DNA of 56,405 bases from Moraxella nonliquefaciens (GCF_001679005.1 NZ_LXTW01000008.1:1-56405), one strand, 5' to 3'. Shown: positions 1-10,377, numbered from the stretch's first letter. The notes: generated by a model not told the origin, from the sequence alone. Translations and numbers: made by a program.

Positions 1-131
1 GATGTGGGGTGTGGGGGGTGGATTTGTCAATGTCCTGCCCATTAACAAATAAAAACCAATGCTAACACACCCCGATGGCAAAAGAGCAAGTTTATTGTAT
101 CTTGTTGTTCATTTTAAATCATTAATACGTT

Positions 132-1556
132 TTAATGGTCGGCACTCATCGCTCCACACGCTGCCAATATCGCCAAAATCTCATCAATTTTAGATTGTAG
201 TAGTGCTTTATCGCCTTTGGTTTCTATGTTTAGACGAATGAGTGGTTCGGTGTTGGACGAACGTAGGTTAAACCGCCAGTTACCAAAATCTAGACTTAAT
301 CCATCTAAGGTATTCTTAATGGGGTTTGATGAGCTGTATTTTTGTTCTAGATGCTCACCAATTTCTCTGGCACTTTTTTGTCCTAAACGAAAGTTTAGCT
401 CGCCTGAGCTGGGAAAATTATGGATATAACCATTGACAAGCTTGGAGAGTGTTTTGCCAGTTACCGACAGCAGTTCAATGACCAACAGCCACACAATCAT
501 GCCACTATCGCAATAGAAAAAGTCTTTAAAATAATGGTGAGCGGACATCTCGCCCCCATAAATCGCCCCTGTCTCACGCATGACTTGTTTGATAAATGAA
601 TGCCCTGATTTACTGATGATGGGCTGACCACCGTTTTGGGCGATGACGTATTCGGTATTATAAATCACCCGGGGGTCATAGACGATGCCCTTACCTTGAT
701 GTTGTTTCAAAAATACCTCAGCCAGCATGCCCACAATATACGAACCTTCAATGAATCGTCCGTTTTCATCAAACAAAAAACAACGGTCAAAGTCGCCATC
801 AAAAGCCACACCAAAGTCCGCTTTGTGTGCGATGACGGCATCTGATGTGGCTTGTTGGTTAGCAACAATCATGGGGTTGGGGATACCGTTAGGAAATGAA
901 CCATCCGGGGTGTGATGAACTTTTATAAGTTCAATGTCATTCCCAAGACGCCGTTCAAGTTCGTCAACCACAGGTCCTGCTGAGCCATTACCACTGTTAA
1001 CCACGATTTTTTTGGGGCGAAATTTGCTCGTGTCAATAAAGCTCATGAGTTTATCAATGTAGGCAGTTTTATCGGTATTTAGGGTAACTCCACCTTTGTC
1101 TGCAACCACAAATTCTCCACGCTCGGCGATGGTACGAATGTCTGCCAATCCCGTATCGGCACTGATGGGGCGTGACTTTTCACGCACCATTTTTAGACCA
1201 TTGTAGTTAATGGGGTTATGACTTGCGGTAACCTCAATCCCACCGATGGCGTTATAATGACTTGTGGCAAAATACACCTCCTCGGTGCCAACCATGCCCA
1301 AATCAATCACGTCCACGCCAGCGTCTGTTATGCCATCAATGACAGATTGTTTTAAACTGTTACTGGATGAGCGGATGTCTGCACCAACCACGATGACAGA
1401 GTTTTTTTGACCATGATTTTTTTGACCATAATTTAGATATTGGGCAAAAGCTCGTCCGATGCGATAGACGATGACGCTATCCAAATTGACATCAAGTTCA
1501 CCACGCACATCATAGGCTTTGAAGCAGGAGATGGTAATGGGATTAAAAGTTTTCAT
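132..1556 (-). CDS. manB: Phosphomannomutase (alpha-D-phosphohexomutase family)
   Basis: This enzyme interconverts mannose-6-phosphate and mannose-1-phosphate, feeding GDP-mannose or surface polysaccharide synthesis in the cytoplasm. The 474-residue product has all four family signatures: the phosphoserine loop TASHNP (Ser about 112), the metal loop DGDFDR (about 253-258), the sugar loop GEMSAHHYF and the phosphate-binding RSSNTEP near the C-terminus. The DGDFDR and GEMSAHHYF forms match the E. coli ManB/CpsG branch more than AlgC. Length is slightly above the usual 456, partly because of a small in-frame duplication (GQKN twice, about residues 44-52). It is divergent from cysK across about 190 bp. 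Substrate preference for mannose over glucose is inferred from the motifs. Confidence 0.9.
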   Translation of the reverse strand: MKTFNPITISCFKAYDVRGELDVNLDSVIVYRIGRAFAQYLNYGQKNHGQKNSVIVVGADIRSSSNSLKQSVIDGITDAGVDVIDLGMVGTEEVYFATSHYNAIGGIEVTASHNPINYNGLKMVREKSRPISADTGLADIRTIAERGEFVVADKGGVTLNTDKTAYIDKLMSFIDTSKFRPKKIVVNSGNGSAGPVVDELERRLGNDIELIKVHHTPDGSFPNGIPNPMIVANQQATSDAVIAHKADFGVAFDGDFDRCFLFDENGRFIEGSYIVGMLAEVFLKQHQGKGIVYDPRVIYNTEYVIAQNGGQPIISKSGHSFIKQVMRETGAIYGGEMSAHHYFKDFFYCDSGMIVWLLVIELLSVTGKTLSKLVNGYIHNFPSSGELNFRLGQKSAREIGEHLEQKYSSSNPIKNTLDGLSLDFGNWRFNLRSSNTEPLIRLNIETKGDKALLQSKIDEILAILAACGAMSADH

Positions 1557-1750
1557 GAATCATCCTAGGCGCTAAAATAAAAATAACTTAATTTTATCAT
1601 ATTTATCATCATTTGGCGGTGCATGTTGTGAAATTATTTATATGTCAAAATAGAATAACCTTTAACATTTTTTGCCTATAAATTTTTATAAAAATTTGGT
1701 ATGCTAGCGGTTCTTATTGTAAAATAAGCAGTCTTTAAAAGGAAAATCTC

Positions 1751-2680
1751 ATGAACATCGCTAAAAACATCACCGAGCTTATTGGTAACACGCCCTTAGT
1801 AGAACTTAACCGCCTAACCGATGGCTTATCTGCTCGTATTGTGGCAAAACTAGAATACTTCAACCCAGCCAGTTCGGTTAAAGACCGCATCGCTTTATCC
1901 ATGATAAATGAGGCTGAAAAAGACGGTCTTATCAACAAAAATACGACCATCGTAGAGGCAACATCAGGTAATACTGGCATTGGGCTTGCCATGGTGTGTG
2001 CATCAAAAGGGTATAGACTTATCATTACCATGCCAGAGAGCATGAGCTTGGAGCGTCGGGCATTGCTTCGTGCGTATGGGGCCAAGCTTGTATTGACCCC
2101 AGCGAGCGAGGGTATGGGTGGGGCGATTGCCAAAGCCAATGAGCTTGCCGCCCAAGACGGCTACTTTATGCCACGCCAATTTGACAATTTGGCCAATCCT
2201 AAGATTCACCGTGAGACGAGTGCCTTAGAAATTTGGAACGACACGGATGGGCAAGTGGATATCGTGGTGGCAGGTATCGGTACAGGTGGTACGATTACAG
2301 GTGTGGGCGAGGTGTTAAAGTCCAAAAAAGACAGCGTACAAATTGTGGCGGTAGAGCCATCTGATTCGCCTGTGTTTAGCGGTGGTGAAAAAGGTGCTCA
2401 TAAATTACAAGGGCTTGCTCCTGGCTTTGTGCCCAGCATCTTAAATACAAGTATTTATGATGAGGTCATCACTGTTACAACCGAATCTGCCTTTGCCACA
2501 GCTCGTCAGATGGCAGAAAAAGAAGGGATTTTGGTGGGGATCAGTGCAGGGGCAGCAGTTTGGTCAGCCCTGCAAGTAGCAAGTCGTCCTGAAAATGCAG
2601 GCAAGCTCATCGTGGTGGTGATTCCCTCATCGGGTGAGCGTTATTTGTCCACACCATTGTTTGCCGATTTGGCTCAGTAA
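1751..2680 (+). CDS. cysK: Cysteine synthase A (O-acetylserine sulfhydrylase)
   Basis: PLP enzyme that makes cysteine from O-acetylserine and sulfide. The 309-residue protein has the PLP lysine in SSVKDRIA (Lys44), the asparagine loop TSGNTG and the glycine-rich phosphate loop GIGTGGTITG. Length and motifs fit CysK or CysM. The SSVKDR and EGILVGISAG segments favour CysK. The start ATG is preceded by an AAAAGGAAAA ribosome site. It stands first in a run with mazG and the HhH gene, 22 bp apart, so co-transcription is possible. Confidence 0.9.
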   Translation: MNIAKNITELIGNTPLVELNRLTDGLSARIVAKLEYFNPASSVKDRIALSMINEAEKDGLINKNTTIVEATSGNTGIGLAMVCASKGYRLIITMPESMSLERRALLRAYGAKLVLTPASEGMGGAIAKANELAAQDGYFMPRQFDNLANPKIHRETSALEIWNDTDGQVDIVVAGIGTGGTITGVGEVLKSKKDSVQIVAVEPSDSPVFSGGEKGAHKLQGLAPGFVPSILNTSIYDEVITVTTESAFATARQMAEKEGILVGISAGAAVWSALQVASRPENAGKLIVVVIPSSGERYLSTPLFADLAQ

Positions 2681-2702
2681 ATCAGCAAATTAGGATGTAT
2701 TT

Positions 2703-3542
2703 TTGGACAATGACATGAACCCAACCAACCAATTTGCTGACCTTTTGACACTCATGGCACGCCTTCGCACCGATTGCCCTTGGGATGCCAAACAAACCAA
2801 CGCCAGTTTACAAAAGTATGCCATTGAAGAGGTTTTTGAACTTGTTGAAGCCATTACAAGTGATGATAAAAGCACGCTTGCCACAGAGAGCATTAAAGGT
2901 GAGCTTGGTGATGTACTTTTACAAGTTGTCTTTCATGCTCATCTGTATGATGAGCAGGGACGATTTGATATGGCGGATGTGATTTTTACACTACAAGAAA
3001 AACTCATTGGCAGACACCCCCATGTGTTTAACAAAAAAAATCTAACAACGGATGAAGATGTCAGACGCCGCTGGGATGAGATTAAAGCCTTGGAGGCCAA
3101 AGACCGCCCAAAACATCTGTTGTCTGATATTAAGTCGGGTACGGCTTTGATGTATGCCCAAAACTTACAAAAAGCATCCGCCACAGTCGGTTTTGATTGG
3201 GAGAATTTGGGTGGTGTTTTGGATAAACTTCAAGAAGAGCTGGGCGAGTTGCAGGCAGAATTACCCAGAGCTGATTTTAGTTACAAAGCGGACAAATTGA
3301 ATCAATCCCAAAAAGACAAAATCGCAGATGAGCTTGGCGATGTGCTGTTTGTTTTGGCTAATCTTGCCCGTCATCTGGATGTTGATGCAGAGATGGCACT
3401 ACAAAATGCCAATGCCAAATTCAAACGCCGATTTGCATTTGTGGAAAAGTCGCTTATGGCACAAGCAAAAACGCCAAAGGGGAGCAATTTGGCACAAATG
3501 AATGAGTATTGGGAAATGGCAAAGGCTGATGAGAGGCACTGA
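2703..3542 (+). CDS. mazG: Nucleoside triphosphate pyrophosphohydrolase MazG
   Basis: MazG hydrolyses NTPs and dNTPs to monophosphates and PPi, a house-cleaning activity. The N-terminal signature RLRTDCPWDAKQT, followed by an EEVFELVEAI helix and ELGDVLLQVVFH, is the first EExxE/ExxD metal-binding motif. A second copy (DELGDVLFVLANLARHL) lies near residues 210-230, giving the usual tandem MazG architecture. A TTG start at 2703 is 7 bases after an AGGA site. An ATG 12 bases later (2715) is the alternative but is poorly spaced. The stop overlaps the start of the next gene. Confidence 0.9.
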   Translation: MDNDMNPTNQFADLLTLMARLRTDCPWDAKQTNASLQKYAIEEVFELVEAITSDDKSTLATESIKGELGDVLLQVVFHAHLYDEQGRFDMADVIFTLQEKLIGRHPHVFNKKNLTTDEDVRRRWDEIKALEAKDRPKHLLSDIKSGTALMYAQNLQKASATVGFDWENLGGVLDKLQEELGELQAELPRADFSYKADKLNQSQKDKIADELGDVLFVLANLARHLDVDAEMALQNANAKFKRRFAFVEKSLMAQAKTPKGSNLAQMNEYWEMAKADERH

Positions 3543-3888
3543 TATTAAGCGATGGTTGAATATTGGGCGATGGGGATGGGCTTTGCTGTTTACCTTATCG
3601 GTTAATTCTACATGGGCGAGTCAATGCCACGCTGACCCCAAACTTGCCTACTTTGCCCTTATCGCCAAAGAATCTGCCCAAAAAGTGATGAGTGAACGCA
3701 TTAATATCAATACTGCCACAGCAGGTGAGCTGGCCACACTCACAGGAGTGGGGGCAAAAACTGCCCAAGCCATCATTAACTATCGGGAGCTGATGGGGCG
3801 ATTTGACAGCGTGGATGATTTGACAAAGGTGAAGGGTATTGGGGCGAAGACCTTAGAAAAAAATCGCCATAAACTCACAGTGTATTAG
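3529..3888 (+). CDS. ComEA-like helix-hairpin-helix DNA-binding protein, exported
   Basis: A protein of about 119 residues. It has a hydrophobic N-terminal signal (WGWALLFTLSV, cleavage predicted near WAS-QCHA) followed by a C-terminal ComEA-type double helix-hairpin-helix: ININTATAGELATLTGVGAKTAQ and VKGIGAKTLEKN. In competent bacteria this family binds incoming double-stranded DNA in the periplasm, and Moraxella species are naturally transformable, so a DNA-uptake role is plausible but inferred. The ATG at 3529 overlaps the mazG stop (ATGAGAGGCACTGA), suggesting translational coupling. An upstream in-frame ATG at 3502 would place nine extra residues before the signal. Confidence 0.8.
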   Translation: MRGTDIKRWLNIGRWGWALLFTLSVNSTWASQCHADPKLAYFALIAKESAQKVMSERININTATAGELATLTGVGAKTAQAIINYRELMGRFDSVDDLTKVKGIGAKTLEKNRHKLTVY

Positions 3889-4081
3889 CTTTTTTGATAA
3901 AAACAAGGTACAATAAAACCCATGACAGGCGGTCATATGGCGGGCCTTGTGTAGGGTGATTATTTGCCCTGACAGTTGTGCATTATGGTGTGTATGACTA
4001 ACAGCCTTAGCACCGCCAAACAGATGAAGCAATGGTAGGGCATGCCATTTACCAAACATTAAAAAGCAGTTCAAGCACCTT

Positions 4082-5860
4082 ATGCAAAAAAAACCAATCA
4101 AGCACAAAAACCCCAAATTATCAGCAACTGTACTGTCAGCAGACAAATTGGGGCTTGACAAACGCACTTTACCACACAGCATTGTGGAAATCATCAGCAC
4201 ACTTAATAAAGCAGGTTTTGATGCCTATATCGTAGGCGGTGGCGTGCGTGATGGTCTTTTGGGACTTATTCCCAAAGATTTTGATGCGGTTACCAATGCT
4301 CGCCCCCATGAAATTAAGGCAATTTTTGGGGGTCGTTGTCGTATCATTGGCAAGCGGTTTCAGCTTGCTCATGTCTACTCTGGACGTGAACTCATCGAGG
4401 TGGCGACTTTTCGTGCTCCGCCCAAAGACGATACACACACCACCGATGATGGTATGATAACCCGTGATAATGTGTGGGGGGACATCACGCAGGATTTTTC
4501 TCGCCGTGATTTTTCCATCAATGCTTTGTATTATCAGCCAATTAAGGGTGAGGTATTGGACTTTTGTGGGGCGGTAACTGACATTAAAAATCGTACATTA
4601 CGCCTGCTCGGTGATGCCAAAATACGTATTGAAGAAGACCCTGTTCGCCTGCTTCGTGCGTTACGATTTAAGGCTAAGCTGGATTTTGATTTTGATAAAG
4701 CCCTTGCCAAACAATTTAATGACACAAATTGGACACTTTTGGAGCAGGTCTCTGCCCATCGTCTTTATGATGAGACTCAAAAGATGTTTACAGGCGGTTA
4801 TCTTGCCCCACTTTTGCCTTTATTATATCAATATGGGGCGATGGGCAGTCTGATGAGTCATGCCAAATCTGAACCAACGCACTTTGCTTTGCAGGTTGCC
4901 AAAAACACCGATGAACGCATCGCTTCGGACAAAACTGCCAATCCTGCCTTTTTTTATGCGGTGCTATTGTGGGATAATTATTTATACGCTTTGGCAAAAT
5001 TTAAGAAAAAAGGTCTGCCTTTTTATGAAGCTCAACATAAAGCATCTTGTCAAGTCTTTGATGTTCAGCGTAAAAAGACCGCCATACCCAGATTTGCCGA
5101 GGACTTTATCAGCGATATTTGGTTCATGCAACCCAAACTTGCCAACCCCAAACCCAAAGAGATGGGCAGGCTAATCTTGCAGGGTAAATTTCGGGCAGGG
5201 CTTGATTTTTTTATCATGCGTGAAAGTTATGATGATAATCCGTTGTCTGAGCCAACTAATGGAATGGGCGTATGGTGGCAACGTTATCTGGCAGCCGATG
5301 TGGCTGGTCAAAGTCAGATGCTAAGTGCATTGGGTGGTGCTGTAAATGGCACCCGAAGACGGCGTGGCAAAAATAAAGACATTGATACAGATGCTGAACT
5401 CCTGCAATTACAAAAGCTCTTGGGGCGTGATGATGATAAGGTAGACGATGCACCAAAACCGCTACTGGTTGTGGATAACGCCAACATGCCTAAAAATATT
5501 CTTCCTACACCAAAAACACGACAAGTGCATGTGCCAACCTTTGAGTGGCGTACGTATGACCAAAGTGATTTTATCAAGCTACTAAACAATGACGAGCCTT
5601 ACATACCGTCGGTACGTTATCGTAAACGTAAGCCATCATCCACTTTATCCATCAAAGAGCGTGAGCAGGGTCTGACCGAGAGTGATTTACAATCATCTGC
5701 ATCAAACCCTACCACCACCAAAACACAGCCAGCCCAGCACCAAAAAACAAGGCGACAAAAGCCGAAGCAACAACAAAAAACCACCCAAGATGCCATCATG
5801 CCCAAACCCAAAAAACGCAAAAAACCCAATGCCAAACCACGAGCCAAACATGATGACTGA
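4082..5860 (+). CDS. pcnB: Poly(A) polymerase I
   Basis: Class II nucleotidyltransferase that adds poly(A) tails to RNA 3' ends and promotes decay. The N-terminal domain shows IVGGGVRDGLLG and the metal-binding KDFDAVTNA (about residue 65), followed by the GRRCRIIGKR-type loop and the RRDFSINAL and DPVRLLRALRF motifs of the head and neck domains. The C-terminus is a long basic Lys/Arg/Gln-rich tail (about residues 530-592), typical of PcnB rather than CCA-adding enzymes. It heads the conserved pcnB-folK-panB order. The long C-terminal tail makes this 592-residue protein larger than the E. coli enzyme. Confidence 0.92.
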   Translation: MQKKPIKHKNPKLSATVLSADKLGLDKRTLPHSIVEIISTLNKAGFDAYIVGGGVRDGLLGLIPKDFDAVTNARPHEIKAIFGGRCRIIGKRFQLAHVYSGRELIEVATFRAPPKDDTHTTDDGMITRDNVWGDITQDFSRRDFSINALYYQPIKGEVLDFCGAVTDIKNRTLRLLGDAKIRIEEDPVRLLRALRFKAKLDFDFDKALAKQFNDTNWTLLEQVSAHRLYDETQKMFTGGYLAPLLPLLYQYGAMGSLMSHAKSEPTHFALQVAKNTDERIASDKTANPAFFYAVLLWDNYLYALAKFKKKGLPFYEAQHKASCQVFDVQRKKTAIPRFAEDFISDIWFMQPKLANPKPKEMGRLILQGKFRAGLDFFIMRESYDDNPLSEPTNGMGVWWQRYLAADVAGQSQMLSALGGAVNGTRRRRGKNKDIDTDAELLQLQKLLGRDDDKVDDAPKPLLVVDNANMPKNILPTPKTRQVHVPTFEWRTYDQSDFIKLLNNDEPYIPSVRYRKRKPSSTLSIKEREQGLTESDLQSSASNPTTTKTQPAQHQKTRRQKPKQQQKTTQDAIMPKPKKRKKPNAKPRAKHDD

Positions 5861-6350
5861 TAAAGTGCAAATTTATTTGGGGCTTGGGGGTAATATCGCC
5901 AATGAACTCGGTGATCCGACCAGTCATATTTTGATGGTACGTGATACGCTTATCCGTGATGAGCGTTTTTGTGATGTGGCATTATCATCTTTGTATCAGT
6001 CCAAGCCTTTTGGTGTTACCGATCAGCCTGATTTTGTTAATGCAGTGCTGTCCGCCAAAACAAGCCTTGATGCCATGAGCCTGCTTGATTATTGTCAAGA
6101 GTTAGAGCGTGGGGCTGGGCGTGTGCGTTTTAGACGCTGGGGTGAACGTTCGCTTGATGTGGATGTTTTGTTATACGGCGATGATGTTATCGCCAATGAC
6201 AGGCTTACCGTGCCACACATTGGGATTTTTGAGCGAAATTTTGTGCTTGTGCCACTTTTGGAGTTGAATGATGAGCTGATGATAAATGGGCAAGCCATTT
6301 GTGATTTGGCATTGGCTTATGAGATGAATGGACTTAAAAAGTTGGACTAA
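5850..6350 (+). CDS. folK: 6-hydroxymethyl-7,8-dihydropterin pyrophosphokinase
   Basis: HPPK transfers pyrophosphate from ATP to hydroxymethyl-dihydropterin in folate synthesis. Visible motifs are LGLGGNIANELGDP near the N-terminus, QPDFVNAV, and the RRWGERSLDVDVLLYGD region with the metal-binding aspartates, then VPHIGIFERNFVLVPL. Two consecutive ATGs (5850, 5853) overlap the pcnB stop, so translation is likely coupled. The reading frame is open much further upstream inside pcnB, but that part is low-complexity shadow sequence. About 166 residues, normal for the family. Confidence 0.9.
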   Translation: MMTDKVQIYLGLGGNIANELGDPTSHILMVRDTLIRDERFCDVALSSLYQSKPFGVTDQPDFVNAVLSAKTSLDAMSLLDYCQELERGAGRVRFRRWGERSLDVDVLLYGDDVIANDRLTVPHIGIFERNFVLVPLLELNDELMINGQAICDLALAYEMNGLKKLD

Positions 6351-6448
6351 CTTGACAAAAGAGTCAATAAAACAGTAGCCATATCCCAAATATCAGCCCA
6401 AAAAAGACCGTATTGGCGATGGGTCTTGACATTGATGAGAATAAAACG

Positions 6449-7273
6449 ATGACCTACCTAACCCAAACCGCTCCCATAACATTATCAACTTTGACACAAT
6501 ATAAACAAAAAGGCGAAAAGTTTAGTTGCCTAACTTGTTATGATGCCAGTTTTGCTCACGCCATGCAGTTGGCGGACATTGACACCATTTTAATCGGTGA
6601 TAGTCTGGGCATGGTTGTCCAAGGGCAAAGCTCAACCTTGCCAGTGGGCGTTCATGACATGGTTTATCACACTCAAAATGTGGTGCGTGGTAATTCTCAT
6701 GCCTTAATCTTATGCGATTTGCCATTTATGAGTTATGCCACCTTATCTGATGCCATTGCCAGTGCCAAGGCGGTCATGCAGGCAGGGGCGAATGTGGTCA
6801 AAATTGAAGGGGGCAGCGAGCTTGCTCCGATGGTGTCCGTTTTGGCAAATAACGGCGTACCCACTTGCGTGCATTTGGGGTTAACGCCGCAGTCGGTCAA
6901 TGTCTTTGGTGGCTATAAAGTACAGGGCAAAACGGACGCCCAAGCGGATAAATTGATGAAAGACTGTACGGCGGTGGTGAATGCTGGGGCGAGTCTTTTG
7001 TTGCTTGAATGCGTACCAGCATCGCTTGCCAAAGCCGTTACCGAGCGGTTCGCTGTGCCTGTCATTGGCATTGGGGCTGGGGTGGATTGTGATGGGCAGG
7101 TGCTGGTCATGCACGACATGATTGGCGTTTATACCCGAAAACCTGCCAAATTTGTCAAAGATTTTTTGACCGATGACAGCAACCAAACCAAAGACATTGT
7201 TGGGGCGTTTAAAGCCTATCATCGTGCTGTCAAACAGCGTGCCTTTCCAACAGAGAAGCACAGTTTTTTGTAA
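6449..7273 (+). CDS. panB: 3-methyl-2-oxobutanoate hydroxymethyltransferase
   Basis: First committed step of pantothenate synthesis: it adds a hydroxymethyl group from methylene-THF to ketoisovalerate. Motifs: LTCYDASFAHAMQ, LIGDSLGMVVQG, DLPFMSY, VKIEGG, HLGLTPQ and IGIGAG. About 274 residues from the ATG at 6449. An upstream TTG/ATG in frame (6413) would add an unconserved extension. It is normally adjacent to panC. Here panC starts 7.8 kb downstream because a type I restriction-modification locus lies between them. Confidence 0.92.
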   Translation: MTYLTQTAPITLSTLTQYKQKGEKFSCLTCYDASFAHAMQLADIDTILIGDSLGMVVQGQSSTLPVGVHDMVYHTQNVVRGNSHALILCDLPFMSYATLSDAIASAKAVMQAGANVVKIEGGSELAPMVSVLANNGVPTCVHLGLTPQSVNVFGGYKVQGKTDAQADKLMKDCTAVVNAGASLLLLECVPASLAKAVTERFAVPVIGIGAGVDCDGQVLVMHDMIGVYTRKPAKFVKDFLTDDSNQTKDIVGAFKAYHRAVKQRAFPTEKHSFL

Positions 7274-7353
7274 TGGCCTTCATGGTTTTGATGAATGCTT
7301 ATTTATTTATCAATGAATATTAATAAAGTTTGGAAGAATCACAAGGAAAACCC

Positions 7354-10300
7354 ATGTCGCAACACAACGAGAACAGCCGTGTCAAAATCCCCGCCATTTT
7401 GCATCTGATGCGTTTGGGCTATGGTTATCTTTCTTTGAAAAATAACGATTGGGACAGCCAAACCAATATTTTCCCCAAGATTTTTATAGACAGTCTGTGC
7501 CGTATCAATCCTGAGTTGTCAGCCGATGATGCCCAGCGTATCTTGACCGATATTTTGCTAGAATTAGATAATGAAGATTTGGGACAAAAATTTTATGAAC
7601 GCTTAATCAACCAATCAGGCATCAAACTCATTGACTTTAATCACATCAAGCAAAACAGCTTTCATGTCGTAACTGAGCTGCCCTATGCCAATGGCGATGA
7701 AGAGTTTCGCCCCGATATTACCTTGCTGATTAACGGCATGCCCTTGGTTTTTGTTGAAGTCAAAAAACCCAACAACAAAGGCGGTATCGGTCAAGAGCGT
7801 GAGCGTATGCAAACCCGCTCCAAAAACCCCAAATTTCGTCGCTTTATTAACATCACCCAGCTGATGATTTTTTCTAATAATCAAGAATACGACCAAGGCG
7901 AGATTGAACCTGTCCAAGGGGCTTTTTATGCGTCTGGCAGTGTTGATAAGCTTGTATTTAACTATTTTCGTGAAGAACAGCCATTGAATCTGGCTAAGCT
8001 ATTGCAAGTCTTAACGGATGAACAAGAAAATTTGGTGCTAAAAGACACCAACAACACCATTATTAAACATAACCCAGAGTTCGCCACCAACAAAGCGCCA
8101 GACACACCCACCAACCGCATCTGTACATCATTGCTCAATCATGAGCGTTTGATGTTTTTGTTGCAGTATGGTTTGGCGTACGTCAAAACCACCAAAGGTC
8201 CACAAAAGCATATCATGCGTTATCCACAGCTGTTTGCTACCTTCGCCATCACCAAAGCCTTAAACAACGGCAGCAAAAAAGGCATTATTTGGCACACCCA
8301 AGGCAGCGGCAAAACTGCTTTGGCGTATTATAATGTGCGTCATCTTACTGCCCATTTTGCCAAACAAGGCATCGTCCCTAAATTTTATTTTATTGTGGAT
8401 AGGCTTGATTTGTTGCAACAAGCCCAGCGAGAATTCACCGCACGTGGTTTGATTGTCCACACCATCAGCTCCAAAGAAGCGTTCGCCAAAGACATCAAAT
8501 CCACCCAAAGCCTGCACAACCACACAGGCAAAGCCGAAATCACGGTGGTAAATATTCACAAATTCCAAGACGACCCCAATGTCATTGCCAGTAATGACTA
8601 TGATTTGAGCATACAAAGGGTATATTTTTTGGACGAAGTGCATCGCAGTTACAATCCCAAAGGCTCATTTTTAGCCAATTTGGAGCAGTCTGACACCAAC
8701 GCCATCAAAATCGGTTTGACGGGCACCCCGTTGATTGGCGAAACTCAAAACAAGCTGAATTCCAAACAATTATTTGGCGATTATATTCATAAATATTATT
8801 ATAATTCGTCCATCGCTGACGGCTATACTTTGCGTCTGATTCGTGAAGCCATTGGTGGCGAGTATAAAGCCCAATTACAAAATGCCCTAGCGCAAACCCA
8901 AGTACAAAAGGGCAGCATCAAACGAGAACAAATCCTTGCCCACAAAAACTTTGTCCAGCCACTCATTGACTACATCGTCAGCGATTTTGAAAAATTTAGA
9001 AAGATAAATGATGATGACAGCTTAGGGGCAATGGTCATTTGCGACAGTAGCGAGCAAGCCAAAGCCTTGTTTGCGTTGTTTGAACGCCAATACGCCACCG
9101 CTGACCGCCAAGCCAATCCCCACAAAGTAAGTAAAGCGGCTCTGATTTTGCATGATATTGGCAGCAAAGACGACCGCAAAGACCAAGTAGAAGACTTTAA
9201 AGACGGCAAGATTGATGTGTTGTTTGTTTATAACATGCTTTTGACAGGCTTTGACGCCCCACGCCTAAAAAAGCTGTATCTAGGACGAGTCATTAAAGCC
9301 CATAATTTACTCCAAACCCTAACGCGAGTAAACCGCACTTACAAACAGTATCGTTATGGCTATGTGGTGGATTTTGCTGACATTCAAAGCGAATTTGACA
9401 AAACCAACCGTGCCTATTGGGACGAACTACAAAACGAGCTGGGCGATGACATCGGCTCATATGCCCAAATGTTCAAAGATGAGCAAGAAATTATTCAAGA
9501 CATCCATGATATCAAAGACGCTTTGTTTGATTTTGATACCCAAAACGCCGAAATTTTTTGTCAGCAAATCAGTCAAATCAGCGACAAAAAACAAGTCTTG
9601 GACATCAAAAAAGCCCTACAAACCGCCAGAGAGCTGTATAATATTTTGCGTTTACAGGGCGATTATCGGTTTTTGAGCCGTTTGGATTTTGAAAAACTGG
9701 CGATTTTATACCGTGAAACGCAAGCACATCTGGATAGGCTGAATCTGGCAGAGAGTCTATCGGCAGGCGACAGCAGCGGCTTGCTCAACGAAAGCTTGGA
9801 AGATGTGTATTTTGCCTTTGTCAAAATTGGCGAACAAGAACTCAAACTTGCCGATGACCTAAAAGACCACATCAAAAAAGTGCGTGAAGGCTTGGCGACG
9901 AATTTTGACCAAGATGACCCTGAATTTATCAGCTTGCGTGAAGCATTGGAACAAATCTTTCAAAAACGCAATCTGTCGGAAGTATCGCAAGATGACATGG
10001 TGGCAAACATCAGTTTGCTGGATTCAATCTATCTAAAAATCAAAGAGTTAAACCGCCAAAACGAGCTTATCCGTCATAAATATCAAGGCGACACCAAATT
10101 TGCCAGAGTGCATAAACGCTTAATGCGAGATGAGCGGCTGCCACACGACAAACAAAAAATCTATGAAGCACTCATGGGCGTAAAAACCGATACCGATGAA
10201 AAAGTGCTGAATTTACACCAAATGCTGGACAACGACAGCTATTTTGAAAAGCAAATGCAAGGCAGCGTATTGGAGCATTTTAGACGCCAACAACAATTTG

Positions 10301-10377
10301 CCGTCAGTCCCGAAGATATTCGATTTATCAATGGCTTATTGGTCAAAGAATATCTAAAAGAAAGTGGGCGGGTTTGA
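7354..10377 (+). CDS. hsdR: Type I restriction endonuclease, motor/nuclease subunit HsdR
   Basis: HsdR translocates DNA by ATP hydrolysis and cleaves it within the R2M2S complex. The 1007-residue protein has the N-terminal PD-(D/E)xK nuclease (PDITLL about 119 and FVEVKKP about 135). Next come the SF2 helicase motifs: Walker A GSGKT (about 316), motif II LDEVHR (about 426), motif III GLTGTP (about 454), LLTGFDAP (about 629) and motif VI TRVNRTY (about 657), then a long C-terminal helical region. The ATG at 7354 follows an AAGGA site with good spacing. It is first in an hsdR-hsdS-X-hsdM array, inserted 80 bp after panB. All catalytic motifs are intact. Confidence 0.95.
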   Translation: MSQHNENSRVKIPAILHLMRLGYGYLSLKNNDWDSQTNIFPKIFIDSLCRINPELSADDAQRILTDILLELDNEDLGQKFYERLINQSGIKLIDFNHIKQNSFHVVTELPYANGDEEFRPDITLLINGMPLVFVEVKKPNNKGGIGQERERMQTRSKNPKFRRFINITQLMIFSNNQEYDQGEIEPVQGAFYASGSVDKLVFNYFREEQPLNLAKLLQVLTDEQENLVLKDTNNTIIKHNPEFATNKAPDTPTNRICTSLLNHERLMFLLQYGLAYVKTTKGPQKHIMRYPQLFATFAITKALNNGSKKGIIWHTQGSGKTALAYYNVRHLTAHFAKQGIVPKFYFIVDRLDLLQQAQREFTARGLIVHTISSKEAFAKDIKSTQSLHNHTGKAEITVVNIHKFQDDPNVIASNDYDLSIQRVYFLDEVHRSYNPKGSFLANLEQSDTNAIKIGLTGTPLIGETQNKLNSKQLFGDYIHKYYYNSSIADGYTLRLIREAIGGEYKAQLQNALAQTQVQKGSIKREQILAHKNFVQPLIDYIVSDFEKFRKINDDDSLGAMVICDSSEQAKALFALFERQYATADRQANPHKVSKAALILHDIGSKDDRKDQVEDFKDGKIDVLFVYNMLLTGFDAPRLKKLYLGRVIKAHNLLQTLTRVNRTYKQYRYGYVVDFADIQSEFDKTNRAYWDELQNELGDDIGSYAQMFKDEQEIIQDIHDIKDALFDFDTQNAEIFCQQISQISDKKQVLDIKKALQTARELYNILRLQGDYRFLSRLDFEKLAILYRETQAHLDRLNLAESLSAGDSSGLLNESLEDVYFAFVKIGEQELKLADDLKDHIKKVREGLATNFDQDDPEFISLREALEQIFQKRNLSEVSQDDMVANISLLDSIYLKIKELNRQNELIRHKYQGDTKFARVHKRLMRDERLPHDKQKIYEALMGVKTDTDEKVLNLHQMLDNDSYFEKQMQGSVLEHFRRQQQFAVSPEDIRFINGLLVKEYLKESGRV

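Noticed and set aside
3889..4081. Possible small gene or RNA between the HhH gene and pcnB
   Set aside because: Only a 10-codon frame and no clear structure. It probably just holds the pcnB promoter.
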